From assembly GCA_940337035.1 (NCBI GenBank), contig CALNHX010003291.1, positions 89,656 through 153,655 on the forward strand: a stretch of 64,000 bases of DNA, given 5' to 3'. The position numbers and the translations under genes were made by a program. This document shows, one piece after another, positions 23,875-32,981 of this stretch (position 1 is the first letter of the stretch; the number at the start of each line of letters is the position of its first letter). Source of the stretch: Agriotes lineatus (taxonomy: Eukaryota > Arthropoda > Insecta > Coleoptera > Elateridae). The notes under the pieces are model-generated. The model ran no database searches. It saw only the letters and a program-made list of their open reading frames with translations, and had not been told where the DNA came from.

Positions 23875-23931
23875 AAATGTTCTGAGACCTAAAAATAGAT
23901 AGGGAGCTTGCATTCTAAACCCCTTTATATT
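23875..23931 (-). repeat. P element right terminal inverted repeat
   Basis: Complement of the left repeat: AAATGTTCTGAGACCTAAAA ... CTAAACCCCTTTATATT. Target duplications could not be fixed because flank and repeat share A/T-rich ends. Confidence 0.85.
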
Positions 23932-24147
23932 ATCTATGATCACATAAGTCGGTGTCTAAGGTGCCTCGTACTCTGCATGCCTAGACCTTGTCCATTAACA
24001 AACAAACAAACAAAACATATGATTGGTAGCTGATCCAGTAACTGGGTTCTGATTGGTAGAACTTTGTGCTGCCATCTGATAGTCAAGCTTAGAAATACCC
24101 CCCGAGTTACTTTCCCAGGCACTCTAGACAGGTTTCAACATTTGGCA

Positions 24148-24182
24148 TGAGTGTCTCTACTTGTTTGATGTATGTACGCTGA
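24148..24182 (-). repeat. 35-bp inverted match to the copia LTR
   Basis: The stretch is the complement of 17695-17729 in the copia LTR with one mismatch (core AAACAAGTAGAGACACTCA). It is probably a leftover of a related LTR on the minus strand; a GGGGG/TACTTTCCC-like block nearby also recalls that LTR. Confidence 0.55.
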
Positions 24183-24312
24183 TAAGGTGGTTATGTTCTT
24201 TCGTTAATGTGTAAATGCACTGTTCAATACTTTATTTAAATAAAACGTTTAGTTTTCCGTTGGTTATTTAAATATGTATGTCTATTTTTGTAAGGTGTCC
24301 AACTCCAGAGAA

Positions 24313-24560
24313 TTTTAGAAATCGAAACGGATTTTTTCATTGAACCTCCAGACGCTAGCAGATGCACAGTTCAGAATATATAACATTGTGGCACGAGTCA
24401 GGAGCTGCACATGACAGAATAATATTTAACAATAGTCGTCTGTGGGCAAACTTAGAAGCAAATTATGAAGACTGCTTTATACTTGGGGATTATGGTTATG
24501 GTCTTAAAAAGTACTTAATGCAAAATTCTCAATCTCATGCAGAAGATGGATTCAGCGGTT
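24313..24560 (+). pseudogene. PIF/Harbinger transposase, C-terminal half
   Basis: Reading in two frames gives ENFRNRNGFF, SLNLQTLADAQFRIYNIVAR, GAAHDRIIFNNSRLWANLE and FILGDYGYGLKKYLMQ. These are the successive conserved blocks of the Harbinger DDE domain after the first Asp, including the LADAQ and GDYGY catalytic-region motifs. The fragment starts in the family about where the 13.6-kb fragment ends. It is cut off at 24560, where gypsy gag begins. Confidence 0.85.
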
Positions 24561-25140
24561 AGAAGGAGCATTTCGATCATTCAAGGTACCCTATACCGAG
24601 TACGCGGAATACTTGTTACATTACATTGGTTCAAAATCATTCGATACATTATGCGATAACTTAACCCCCCACAACCCATACACGAAGACGTACAAAGAAT
24701 TGAAGAAAGAACTCGACGAATTCTACGCACCAGCACCATTGCAAATTGCGGAAAACTACCGTTTCTCCCAAAGGAAGCAGGAAATGGGCGAATCGTTACA
24801 AGGTTACGCAGCGGCACTACAAAGGTTGTCTATTAATTGCCATTTTGGTAACTACCTGAAGATAGCACTCCGCAACCAATTTGTTTTTGGACTACAAAGT
24901 AAAAGAATTCAATCCAGACTGTTGGAATAAGTGAATGTTACCTTTGACTCAGCAGTCAAAACGGTCGTAAGCATGGATCTATCGGAGAGGTACGCGCAGC
25001 AGCGAAATGGTGCGGAAAGTTCCGTGAGTTACCTCAACACTAAACCGAAGAGGGAAGAAAGAAGAGCTACAACGTACAATAAGGCCGGTAAAAACAAATT
25101 CAATTCCACTAGTAGGGTAAGGTGGGGTAGACTGAAATAA
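24551..25140 (+). pseudogene. gypsy-type LTR retrotransposon gag fragment
   Basis: The frame reads LEGAFRSFKVPYTEYAEYLL, then ELDEFYAPAPLQIAENYRFS, GYAAALQRLSINCHFG and LRNQFVFGLQS. This is the retrotransposon gag pattern (FYAPAPL-IAE--RF, then LR--FV-GL) of insect gypsy elements. One TAA at 24928-24930 interrupts it, and the frame then continues as NVTFDSAVKTVVSMDLSE. The zinc knuckle and the pol gene are missing. Confidence 0.85.
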
Positions 25141-25336
25141 GGGGTACAGTGAAACATTTCAAATTCCGCGGTTATAGAAGGTTTATTTAGTGTACCTGTA
25201 TAATTATACATGTACACTAGGTTTATTCAGAGCCAGTGTGTATAGGAGAGTACCGCCACGTCCGTCATGTTTATTTCTCTGACATATGCGTCACTTTGAG
25301 GTTTGTAGCACAATTCCGTCAACGTGACGTTTGTTG

Positions 25337-25504
25337 GAAATCCAAAACTTTACTTAAAATTGGCAAGACTGTAAGTCTATGTCAAATTCGAAGTTAGCAG
25401 GTTAGGTTTTGCGTCAGTTTTGACAAAAACTGATGCAAAACATAACCTCCTAACCTCGAATTTGACACAGACTTACAGTCTTGCCAATTTCAAGTAAAAT
25501 TTTA
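25337..25504. repeat. near-perfect hairpin MITE
   Basis: Two arms of about 80 bases are complementary almost without gaps (AATTGGCAAGACTGTAAGTCT against AGACTTACAGTCTTGCCAATT) and meet at TTTTGACAAAAA. Few differences between the arms suggest a recent origin or gene conversion. Confidence 0.85.
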
Positions 25505-25545
25505 GACATACCTCGATCAGTTAGTTAGTGTTGATATGAACAAAA

Positions 25546-25875
25546 ATGGCGACGATGGCGGCATTTTCACGGATCAAAGAATTTCGGTACGCTCCTATAT
25601 ACATTGCATTCTACAAGGAGTTTGTGGACTTTCTTAGTTCGCAACCACTACATCCATCACCTCACCAACTCCAGGCTGTCGTCACAATAGACTATTCGAT
25701 GAGCCTTGGAAGTGAGCACCTATGGCAGACGACCGTCCTGAGAACGGTGCCAACCACATACGAGGGCGACCCATTCCTGTGGTGGAGGCAACATATAGAG
25801 GTCCCCATCCAGCGTTTTCTCGCTCAACTACCAGATGGGGATGTAATATACATTAGTTATTGTTGGACTGATTAA
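25546..25875 (+). CDS. unknown small protein, left member of an inverted pair flanking a BIR gene
   Basis: An intact 109-residue frame with ATG start and TAA stop, followed by TAAATAAA. No family was recognised. It is clearly homologous to the minus-strand frame at 26948-27250: both share KEF-DF-SSQPL-PSP, LQAV-T--Y, LRT-P, a WW dipeptide near residue 80, and an ending D-V---Y-W. The two genes converge on a BIR gene. Codons are less A/T-biased than in surrounding elements. There is no signal peptide or membrane segment. Confidence 0.6.
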   Translation: MATMAAFSRIKEFRYAPIYIAFYKEFVDFLSSQPLHPSPHQLQAVVTIDYSMSLGSEHLWQTTVLRTVPTTYEGDPFLWWRQHIEVPIQRFLAQLPDGDVIYISYCWTD

Positions 25876-25994
25876 ATAAATCTCTATAAACGTGTCTGCT
25901 TTTTATGGTTGTTGTATATATAGGACCTTAATACCTAACTCGCTGTTAGTCAGTTGCTACACTTTCTACAGTCGTGTGCGTCGACGATCGTGAA

Positions 25995-26420
25995 ATGCAT
26001 TTCCAAAGCTTTTTGGAACGATTAGACTCCTTCAATACTTGGACTGGAATTCAAAATCCAAAATCACTGGCCAGAGTTGGTTTCTTTCACATAAAAAACA
26101 GTGAAGCTGATGTGCAATGTTTTTACAGCGGAATTAGAATTCATAACTGGGAGCCTCATGACGAACCCCTCTCTGAACATCTCCGCTGGTCTAAGAATTG
26201 CAAACATGCAAATTACATTCGCGCCTTACGAACTGTGCAAGACCTATTACTAAACACCATGACACTTTTCGAAGAGTTAACTACTTTCGGAGATGGCGGT
26301 GTGGTATCGACGTTGTTGGTGGAGGGGCGCTTACCAACCAAGGTTTCTGTTATTGTTGCAAAAGATCGTCAGTGCATTAGTTTCATTGGTACGCTCTACA
26401 TGGTGCCCCTAAAATTTTAG
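25995..26420 (+). CDS. BIR-domain (IAP-like) protein with a substituted zinc ligand
   Basis: Residues 6-70 match a baculoviral IAP repeat: R9 and SF, LA-x2-GF near residue 25, then C42-x2-S45-x16-H62-x6-C69. The spacing is exactly that of the BIR zinc site (C-x2-C-x16-H-x6-C), but the second Cys is Ser (codon AGC). BIR proteins bind and restrain caspases or act in signalling, and insects, baculoviruses and related insect viruses carry them. No RING domain follows; the C-terminal 70 residues are unrecognised. The ATG at 25995 was chosen because an upstream start would be a non-ATG codon. The frame may also be joined, after a shift near 26300, to the following frame. Confidence 0.7.
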   Translation: MHFQSFLERLDSFNTWTGIQNPKSLARVGFFHIKNSEADVQCFYSGIRIHNWEPHDEPLSEHLRWSKNCKHANYIRALRTVQDLLLNTMTLFEELTTFGDGGVVSTLLVEGRLPTKVSVIVAKDRQCISFIGTLYMVPLKF

Positions 26421-26434
26421 TCGCTCTCGCGGCC

Positions 26435-26737
26435 GTGCTTCAACCACCACATTGCAGTTCAGCGTGTCTTGCTTACAACGATGGTGTGCACAACGCTACG
26501 TGTCGTAAAATGGATACCAGTTCGTTGGCAACTCTTCCCGTTTTTAAATTGCCTGTGAAACACTTTACGAAAGATGGTGTTTTTACGTTCAAGATCAAAT
26601 ACAATTGTTCTACCAATACAGTCGACACTAATTGGCAAACCATTTTAGTGAAGACCAAGCCTGATGTTTTGAAGACGCTGCTTCAATCCCCCGACATCTC
26701 CTGTTATGTTTCCACGGTCGTTTTAAGCGTTATTTAA
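26435..26737 (+). CDS. unknown frame downstream of the BIR gene
   Basis: Open for 100 codons in a different frame from the BIR gene. The same frame is open upstream from 26198 to a stop at 26378-26380, so it could be the shifted C-terminal part of the BIR protein instead of a separate gene. It is Cys-rich at the start (PPHCSSACLAYND, NATCRK) and then Lys/Thr-rich; no domain was recognised. A polyadenylation-like AATAAA lies near 26818. Confidence 0.4.
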   Translation: MLQPPHCSSACLAYNDGVHNATCRKMDTSSLATLPVFKLPVKHFTKDGVFTFKIKYNCSTNTVDTNWQTILVKTKPDVLKTLLQSPDISCYVSTVVLSVI

Positions 26738-26947
26738 TTCTGCATTTTGTGTATGTGTGTTACATATTTCGTTATCTGTTGGTACTATAATAAATTAGTG
26801 TAATTTATATGTAAGACAAATAAATATTACTCCTCTTTATGCATTCTGTTAATTCTTTAAAGTTGTGGCGCTGAAGATTCTTTTACCTTAACTTGGCATA
26901 ACTACATACATACTCAAAAAAGAACACACACCTATATTTGTAAATAT

Positions 26948-27250
26948 TTATTCAATCCAAAAATAATTAATGGCGACCACGTCGGCATCTAACAACCTCG
27001 ATAGAAATTTTATTGTGGGTAGCTTCACGTGCCGGCTCCACCACTCTTCTATCTCCTGGAGACCTTGGAATGGTTCTGGCAGCGTCCTCAGGATGGCGGT
27101 CTCACCTAACTGCTCGTTGAGGACCTTTATCGTGTAGTTGACTGTGATGACAGCCTGGAGGTGACGAGGTGATGGAGGTAGCGGTTGCGAGGAGATGAAG
27201 TCCTCAAACTCTTTCTAAAATGCGGGGGCATCTTCAAAAATAGCAGGCAT
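26948..27250 (-). pseudogene. inverted homologue of the 25.5-kb unknown gene
   Basis: Minus-strand frame from ATG 27250-27248 to TAA 26950-26948, about 100 codons. It is homologous over nearly its whole length to 25546-25875 (KEFEDFISSQPL, PSPRHLQAVITVNY, AILRTLPEPF, EEWWSRHVKLP). A single TAG stands where the other copy has Tyr in AFYKEF. By eye roughly three quarters of bases match, so the copies are old. No function is known. Confidence 0.65.
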
Positions 27251-27326
27251 GATAATAACTGGTAGCTGTAGTAGAAAACGGTGCGACTTATATATGAATC
27301 TCAAGGGCATAATCTTGAAAGAACTA

Positions 27327-27500
27327 ACCTTGAACAATAGTCTAGAACAACTGGTCATGACCTTGAGCAACCGAACTTGCAAAATATCCTTGACCTTGAA
27401 GTTTAGCATTAAGCTATGACCTTGAAGTTTAGCCTTGAGCTGTGACCTTGAACATGTAACCTTGCAAAATAGCCTTAACCTTGCACTCAAGGCCAAGTGG
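27327..27500. repeat. CCTTGA-rich minisatellite with four TGACCTTGA sites
   Basis: Short imperfect repeats built on ACCTTGA run across this stretch. TGACCTTGA occurs exactly at 27358, 27391, 27417 and 27443 (spacings 33, 26 and 26). Its complement TCAAGGTCA is the known monomer site of the FTZ-F1/ERR class of nuclear receptors. Whether it has any regulatory role here is inference. Confidence 0.6.
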
Positions 27501-27609
27501 TGGGGGAAAGTTAGAACTGTCCATTCTAACCTACTGATATTCTCCTAACAAAATTTATAATTTATAACACGAAAATGGCTGTAGGCTCACTCTTCACCAT
27601 GCCCAACAC

Positions 27610-28803
27610 GTATTAGCTGAAAAAGGTGCTCGCCGTGTTCATTTTGTAGCACACGAACATGCCGAAAATGCTACTGTAGTTGCGTGTGTGAATGCTATCG
27701 GCAATGCAATACCACCAATGATTCTTTTTAAGGGGCAACGTCTTAAACCATCTTTTCAAGGTAATCTGCCTGATGGAGCAATTGTGAAGATTGCCCCTAA
27801 AGGCAGTATGACCTGTGAATTATTTATTGAGTGGTTAACGCATTTCTCAACTTACAAATCACCAGGAAAAGTTCTTTTAATTATTGATGGTGCCGCTTGC
27901 CACTTGGACATAGCAATTGTCGAAACGGCAGAAAAAACGACAGTGCACTATTTTGTCTTCCCAGCAACACCACACATGAGCTACAGCCTCTTGATACATC
28001 GGTATTTAGATCTTTTGTGCACCATTGGGATCAGGAACTAATTTTTTACTGGGATAAATATCCCGATAGGAAGTTAACAAAAGATAGATTTGGTCTTGTC
28101 TTTACACCAACATGGAATAAGTGTATGTCAATTTCAAACATTACTAATGGGTTTCGCAGTACTGTGATTTATCCCCTTGATAAAAATGCTGTTCCTGAAA
28201 CTGCATATGCACCTTCAATACCAACATTCAACGGGAATTCAACTCTTGAAAATAATGATGTTAACAATAAATACGTTCGAGTTGATAACCATAGAAACGA
28301 CAATATGGAAGAAAGCGATTCCGATGAAGACTTGCCATTAGCTTTGTTAGCTAGAAGACCACACGCTGAATGTTCCAAAGTAATAGCTAATCATCCATCA
28401 ACATCAAACTCATCTAAGATTCCCCAAGTAGCCGACGGTTTGCCAAAAGCCGTAACTTCCTCAACGACAATGAAAAGTTTTCATTCGATCTTAAACTCCG
28501 GAAAAGCAACTAAAGAAAACGCCCAGTGTTCCCAGAAGAAAGGCCATTAACTACAAGACACAAACGCTGTGTAAGAATGTGTTCGTTGAGAACTCTAAGG
28601 AGAAACGAAAAGAGCTTACAAATGAAGACAAAAATAGTGGTAAGCCAGTTTCTGCAGAGTCCTGGATGTGCAATGTGTGCAACGAAGATTTTCCGGCCGA
28701 TATGCGTTGTTGCAAGAACTGTCAAATGTGGTCGCATGAACAGTGTATTGGATTTACCGAAGAGAATGATGAAGACTTTATTTGTTGGAACTGCGCTCCT
28801 TAA
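27610..28803 (+). pseudogene. pogo/jerky-type transposase (DDE core) with C-terminal PHD-like finger
   Basis: The N-terminal DNA-binding domains are missing. The core reads GARRVHFVAHEHAENATVV, AIPPMILFKGQRLKP, LLIIDGAACH (catalytic Asp) and, after a shift near 27955, LPSNTTHELQPLDTSVFRSF (third catalytic position). It then has TNGFRSTVIYPLDKNAVPE and an acidic Ser-rich tail. After another shift near 28525 it has RRKAINYKTQ and ends in a C4HC3 cysteine pattern (CNVCNEDF, CCKNCQMWSHEQC, CWNC) typical of PHD-like tails on insect pogo-type transposases. First catalytic Asp absent, so inactive. Confidence 0.88.
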
Positions 28804-29229
28804 ACGGCAAGGAAAGAATTTTTTATGTTGGGCCTTATTTCACATCTACCTGGAAATAAGGCCCAAAAGCACTTTTTCTGTAATATTTTCTTTTAGTCCT
28901 ATGGTTGCATTTATGTTTAATTTTTATTTTTACGTAATATCTACTTGAATAAAACTATCTCCAATAATTAAATTTAATTGATAATACCGATTAGTTTCCG
29001 TTTTAAAAATAAAATGTATTATGTGGACCTTATTACCCGCCGGTACCTTATATGACAAAACAAACACGCGGCATAAACAATTAAAATCTTCTCACCCTGT
29101 AACGACGTTCCGCGAACAATAAACTAGCTGAGTAAGTAATTAGTCTGCAAGCATCCTGTGAGGCAGGGTGCGGCAGAACAGAGCTATCTAAGCAATCAGC
29201 TGACGTCTTACCCCGAGTGCGAGCTCAAA

Positions 29230-29326
29230 ATGACTACAATATATTCAAAATTTCTACGAGGCGAAAACACCGGGATTATATGGCCATATAGATTCAAGGT
29301 GGTTTTCTATTGTAAAGACATCGGGT
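29230..29326 (+). other. possible first exon A
   Basis: ATG at 29230 opens a 32-codon frame that reaches a strong donor (CATCGG|GTAAGT). Upstream is a TGACGT word at 29200. No downstream acceptor exon could be named, so this is only a candidate. Confidence 0.25.
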
Positions 29327-29485
29327 AAGTCAATGAACGCTTCAAAATCTACTTAAATATGCCCTTTCATTATTAAAAATATTTAAAATAAACAAATCAC
29401 GGAAGCTTGAAATCGAACAAAAGGTCACCGGGGCCGGTTCCCGTGACACAGCCGTTAATTTTGTTTTAAGTTTACAAACAAGCAA

Positions 29486-29567
29486 ATGGCGGACGATGGA
29501 CTTCGAAATAAAGGGCGAGTTTACCGCAGCCCCGGCCGACTAACACGACTAGAACGTGCTACCGGGT
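29486..29567 (+). other. possible first exon B
   Basis: ATGGCGGACGATGGA opens a 27-codon, Arg-rich frame in a G+C-rich patch, ending at GTGCTACCGG|GTAAGT. It resembles a start exon of a host gene in context and composition. The partner exon was not found in the window. Confidence 0.3.
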
Positions 29568-30976
29568 AAGTAAATCAATCTAATCAAACAACTAGTTACG
29601 CAAATAAAGCACGCAGATCATAATACACAAAATACCATAATAGCAATTCTAAAAAAGTCATACCTACAAACCAAATCGGCAAACAATACATAACTAAATT
29701 GCTTTAAAAACCTCTCAGGTAGCCACGGCATGAGGTGCAGAGCCGGTGGACGTTGCAACCAGACAGATCACTGGCCCAGGAGACGGCCTCGTAACGGGCA
29801 GCAGACGAGCTTCGTTAGTTGCAATGAGGCGACCGCAGGGGAATAGATGAGCGGCACGCCGGCTCGTAGAGGCTCCACCAGTCTCAGGTAGAGTAAACCA
29901 CACCAATATTCCAAGCGATAACACTCAGTTCGCACGGCGTAGAGGTACAACTCAATTTCCATGGCATACAATTAAAACTCATTTTCATGGCGTATAATTG
30001 CAAGCTAAAAATACAAATCTCTAGGTACACAACCGCACAAGAAAGAGAAATCGAAGCAAACCTGCGAGTGGTGACGAACAGCTCATTTCGATCGGAGAAG
30101 AGCCCAACCAAAACCGCAACAAAAGCCTAACGAACTCTGGCAGCAACACACAAAAGCTCCCATGGCGTTTCAAAGGGCACTTTGCCTCACATATCCCTCC
30201 AAACTATGAGGATCAGCTATAACGAAAGCTGAACGAAGCAAAAGGCTCCCAGGGCACAAACTTCGACGATCAAATCGATGGAAAAGAATGAAAATTGGCC
30301 AAACCAGTTACAATCTCAGGTTAGCAAAGTGTTCCAAAATTCGAAAAAAGGAAGAAAAACTATAAAGAGTGCAGATGTATTGTGCCAAACTGATAAATAG
30401 AACTGTACCTTATTTGAATTTGAAACTGATGGTATTTGCGTTGCCTAACCATGGATAGGTAAAATATTGTATTTTTAGGAAATAAATGTAAATTGCCAAA
30501 TCTGACTAATTATTTCAACTATTATAAGAGAAAATGACAAAATGAGTGTAACAGGACTTTTCCGGGATAAGACTAGAAACTACACTTCGTGCCGCTTCTG
30601 ATACATCCAAATGCGGATCATCTTCATCGGAACTCATTTTTGTTTTTTCTTTCGTCTTTTATTAAACACGGGTAATTCTCACAGAATCGCAACCAAACCT
30701 TACAAAATTAGAAATTATAACGTTTGTTTGACGGTTGCTATCATAATTAGTTGGTCAGAGCATACCAGATTTAAAACATCATGATTGTAGAAAAATTTTG
30801 TTTGAGTTTCCGCTAATGTGGAGCTGTGCAGTTTTCGAAAAAACGTTGTTTGATGCTGATTCTGAAATTATTTTGCATTCTCGAATGTTTTTTTGCTCGT
30901 GATGCTCGAAAAAAAACTCATTCTCGAATGCAAAAGTTGCATTTTATAATCTAGAATAAAAAATAACTACTTAACA

Positions 30977-32133
30977 ATGGCTAATGAAGATTTTCAAATA
31001 AATACAGACATTGAGGAACCGCATCAAAGGGGTTGTGAATCTTTGGTTCCTAAAGTATAAAAAAAGCTATGAAAAAGTGATATGTTCAAGAAATGGTTGG
31101 GCGAGAAGAAAGCGGAGATATCTGAAAAGATTTAGCTAGCTTAATCTGTTCAAAGAGGCTCAGGATTGAAGTCTCCAGAAAGTTTATCGGCAGAATACTC
31201 AATGCTTAAAACTACCATTAACTTAAATAACGTTATTGATATATCACAATTAAGAAGCTGTTGGCATTTTTAAAAACATCATCCTAAAAAGTCCAAGGTA
31301 TTTACTAGAGCGGAGATGAACAAATTTCTGATGGAAGCCCCCGATGAAACTTACATTATGATGAAAGCAGTAATGATAATGGGAATCGCAAGGGCTTTTA
31401 CGCGTGACGAACTTCTAAAGATGACAGTTGATGACATTTCGGATCAAGGTTCTGTTATTATTGTTAATGTACCTGATACCAAAACACATATTAGTCCAAC
31501 TTTCACAATTACCGATAAAATTAATGAAAAAGTTTTTTTGACATTGTACGAAAATATATATAGAGCAAACTGTCGTCGATTTTTCTACGCAGTTCGTCAA
31601 GGAAAATGTGTAAATCAGCTTGTGGGTATACATACAATAGGCAAATCCCTCAAAAAATCGCAGCGTATTTAAAACTACAAGATCCGCAATCCTATACTGG
31701 ACCTGCTTTCAGAAGGACGTCGACAACTTTGTTAGCAAACACTGGGGTTGACGTTAAGGCACTTAAACGGCATGGTGGTGGGAGGTTTCAGTGATAATCT
31801 TAATATATTTTTTAATGCCTAACAGAAGATTCATTTATAGGTCGTCTAATGTCGCTGAGAGCGACGTAGTCGATTCCCTAACAACTAAAATGAATTTGCT
31901 GACAAGATTTTACATACCAAAAGCGGATACCGCCGTAACGTTCAGTCCATTCCAGTGTTCGAAGACCAGACTACTGCAATTTATTCTAATAGTAACATAT
32001 CTAACTCAATAAGTAATGCAGAAACTTCTATTACTTGCAGAAACTTCTATTACTTTAAAAACATTAGATGACAGCGCGGGAAGAAATATTACATTTAATA
32101 ATTGTACAAACTGTAATTTTAATTTTTACAAAT
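30977..32133 (+). pseudogene. Crypton-like tyrosine recombinase pseudogene
   Basis: From the ATG at 30977 the degraded N-terminal part has several stops (FKKWLGEKKAEISEK, LSAEYSMLKTTINLNN). A better frame starts near 31310 (VMIMGIARAFTRDELLKMT, VPDTKTHISPTFTI). It shifts near 31640 to LKLQDPQSYTGPAFRRTSTT and LKRHGGG. A short tail (ITFNNCTNCNFNFYK) ends at about 32133. Compared with the 39.3-kb copy the catalytic His of HxxR is Pro (GPAFRR) and the Tyr block is lost. An 18-base direct duplication (GCAGAAACTTCTATTACTT) occurs at 32016-32052. Confidence 0.82.
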
Positions 32134-32981
32134 AAACCAGACATCTGTTGGTGAAAACTATTACTATTACTTACCGCATTAGAGCTGTTACAAACTCGAA
32201 CAGATCTGTGTTTCTATGGAGACTAGCCACAGTATTGCTATATTCAACTTACAAGATATGTCAACAATGACAGTAAGTACGTATTTCAGAACGATTGTGC
32301 GAAAAATACAGTGTGTGAACTCTTTTTAATTCGATTTTTATTCAAAAGTTATCTGCTCTTCACTTCTCAACATTAACGTAATCCACAATATAGTGGGCAT
32401 TTTTAAATTAATCATATTCCTTCTAGAATTGTGAGAATGCCAGCGTTGTGGGTTGTTCAACAGCGCAAACAAGGGGTTTTTTTAATAAAACTTTCCAAAG
32501 GATGCAGTTAGAAGGAAGCAGTGGGAGGTCAAAGTTCAGAGGATAGGATGGACTCCCACGGACTTTTCTATCATTTGTGAGGTAAGTCGCACAGAATCTA
32601 TGATAGGTTAAATTAGTTATTAATTAAACAATTACGAGTAACAAAACACTAATTTTTGCAACGTAGTGCATACAAGATTTATTGCAATTTACAATTTACA
32701 ATTTAATTTTAATTTAATTTTAATTTGATAATTATATTTGAAAAGAAATAGATAGAATAGATAATACTAATACATTATTAATAAATAAATAAACATTAAT
32801 AATTAAAAATTGAAAATATACAATTTTTGTATTGCCAGTTAAGCAAAGCTTGTGTTTGGCAATACGCTTTATTTTTGAAGCATAGATTAGGTATTGTCTT
32901 TACATCAATACGGATACATGCTTTTGGTTATATTAGAGTAAAAACGAGATACAGATAATCTAATTTAACTTAACCCGCAAA
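32134..32981. other. AT-rich, probably including the 3' tail of a minus-strand LINE
   Basis: Simple AATTTTAATTTAATTT repeats at 32690-32730. Bases from about 32800 to 32980 are likely the 3' UTR and A-rich tail of the LINE that ends its frame at 32982. Nothing else was recognised. Confidence 0.4.

Larger units (their letters stand above)
20785..23931 (-). mobile_element. P element (THAP-type), full length with terminal inverted repeats
   Basis: Inverted repeats of about 57 bp bound a single minus-strand transposase gene with an N-terminal THAP exon, so both ends and the whole gene order are kept. Inside each repeat a GGACGGTGC word occurs (left at 20860, right at 23863). The element sits in the block that splits the Harbinger gene. 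The gene has one nonsense codon and at least two frame breaks, so the copy is probably non-autonomous now. Confidence 0.9.
28804..30976. other. non-coding stretch with two possible first exons
   Basis: No transposon was recognised in 2.2 kb. Two short ATG frames ending in GGGTAAGT donors are listed separately. The remaining frames, including minus-strand ones at 29715-30111, are short and unrecognised. Confidence 0.4.

Noticed and set aside
26198..26420. RING finger after the BIR domain
   Set aside because: Cys residues downstream (FCYCCK, PHCSSAC) do not follow the C3HC4 spacing in any one frame.
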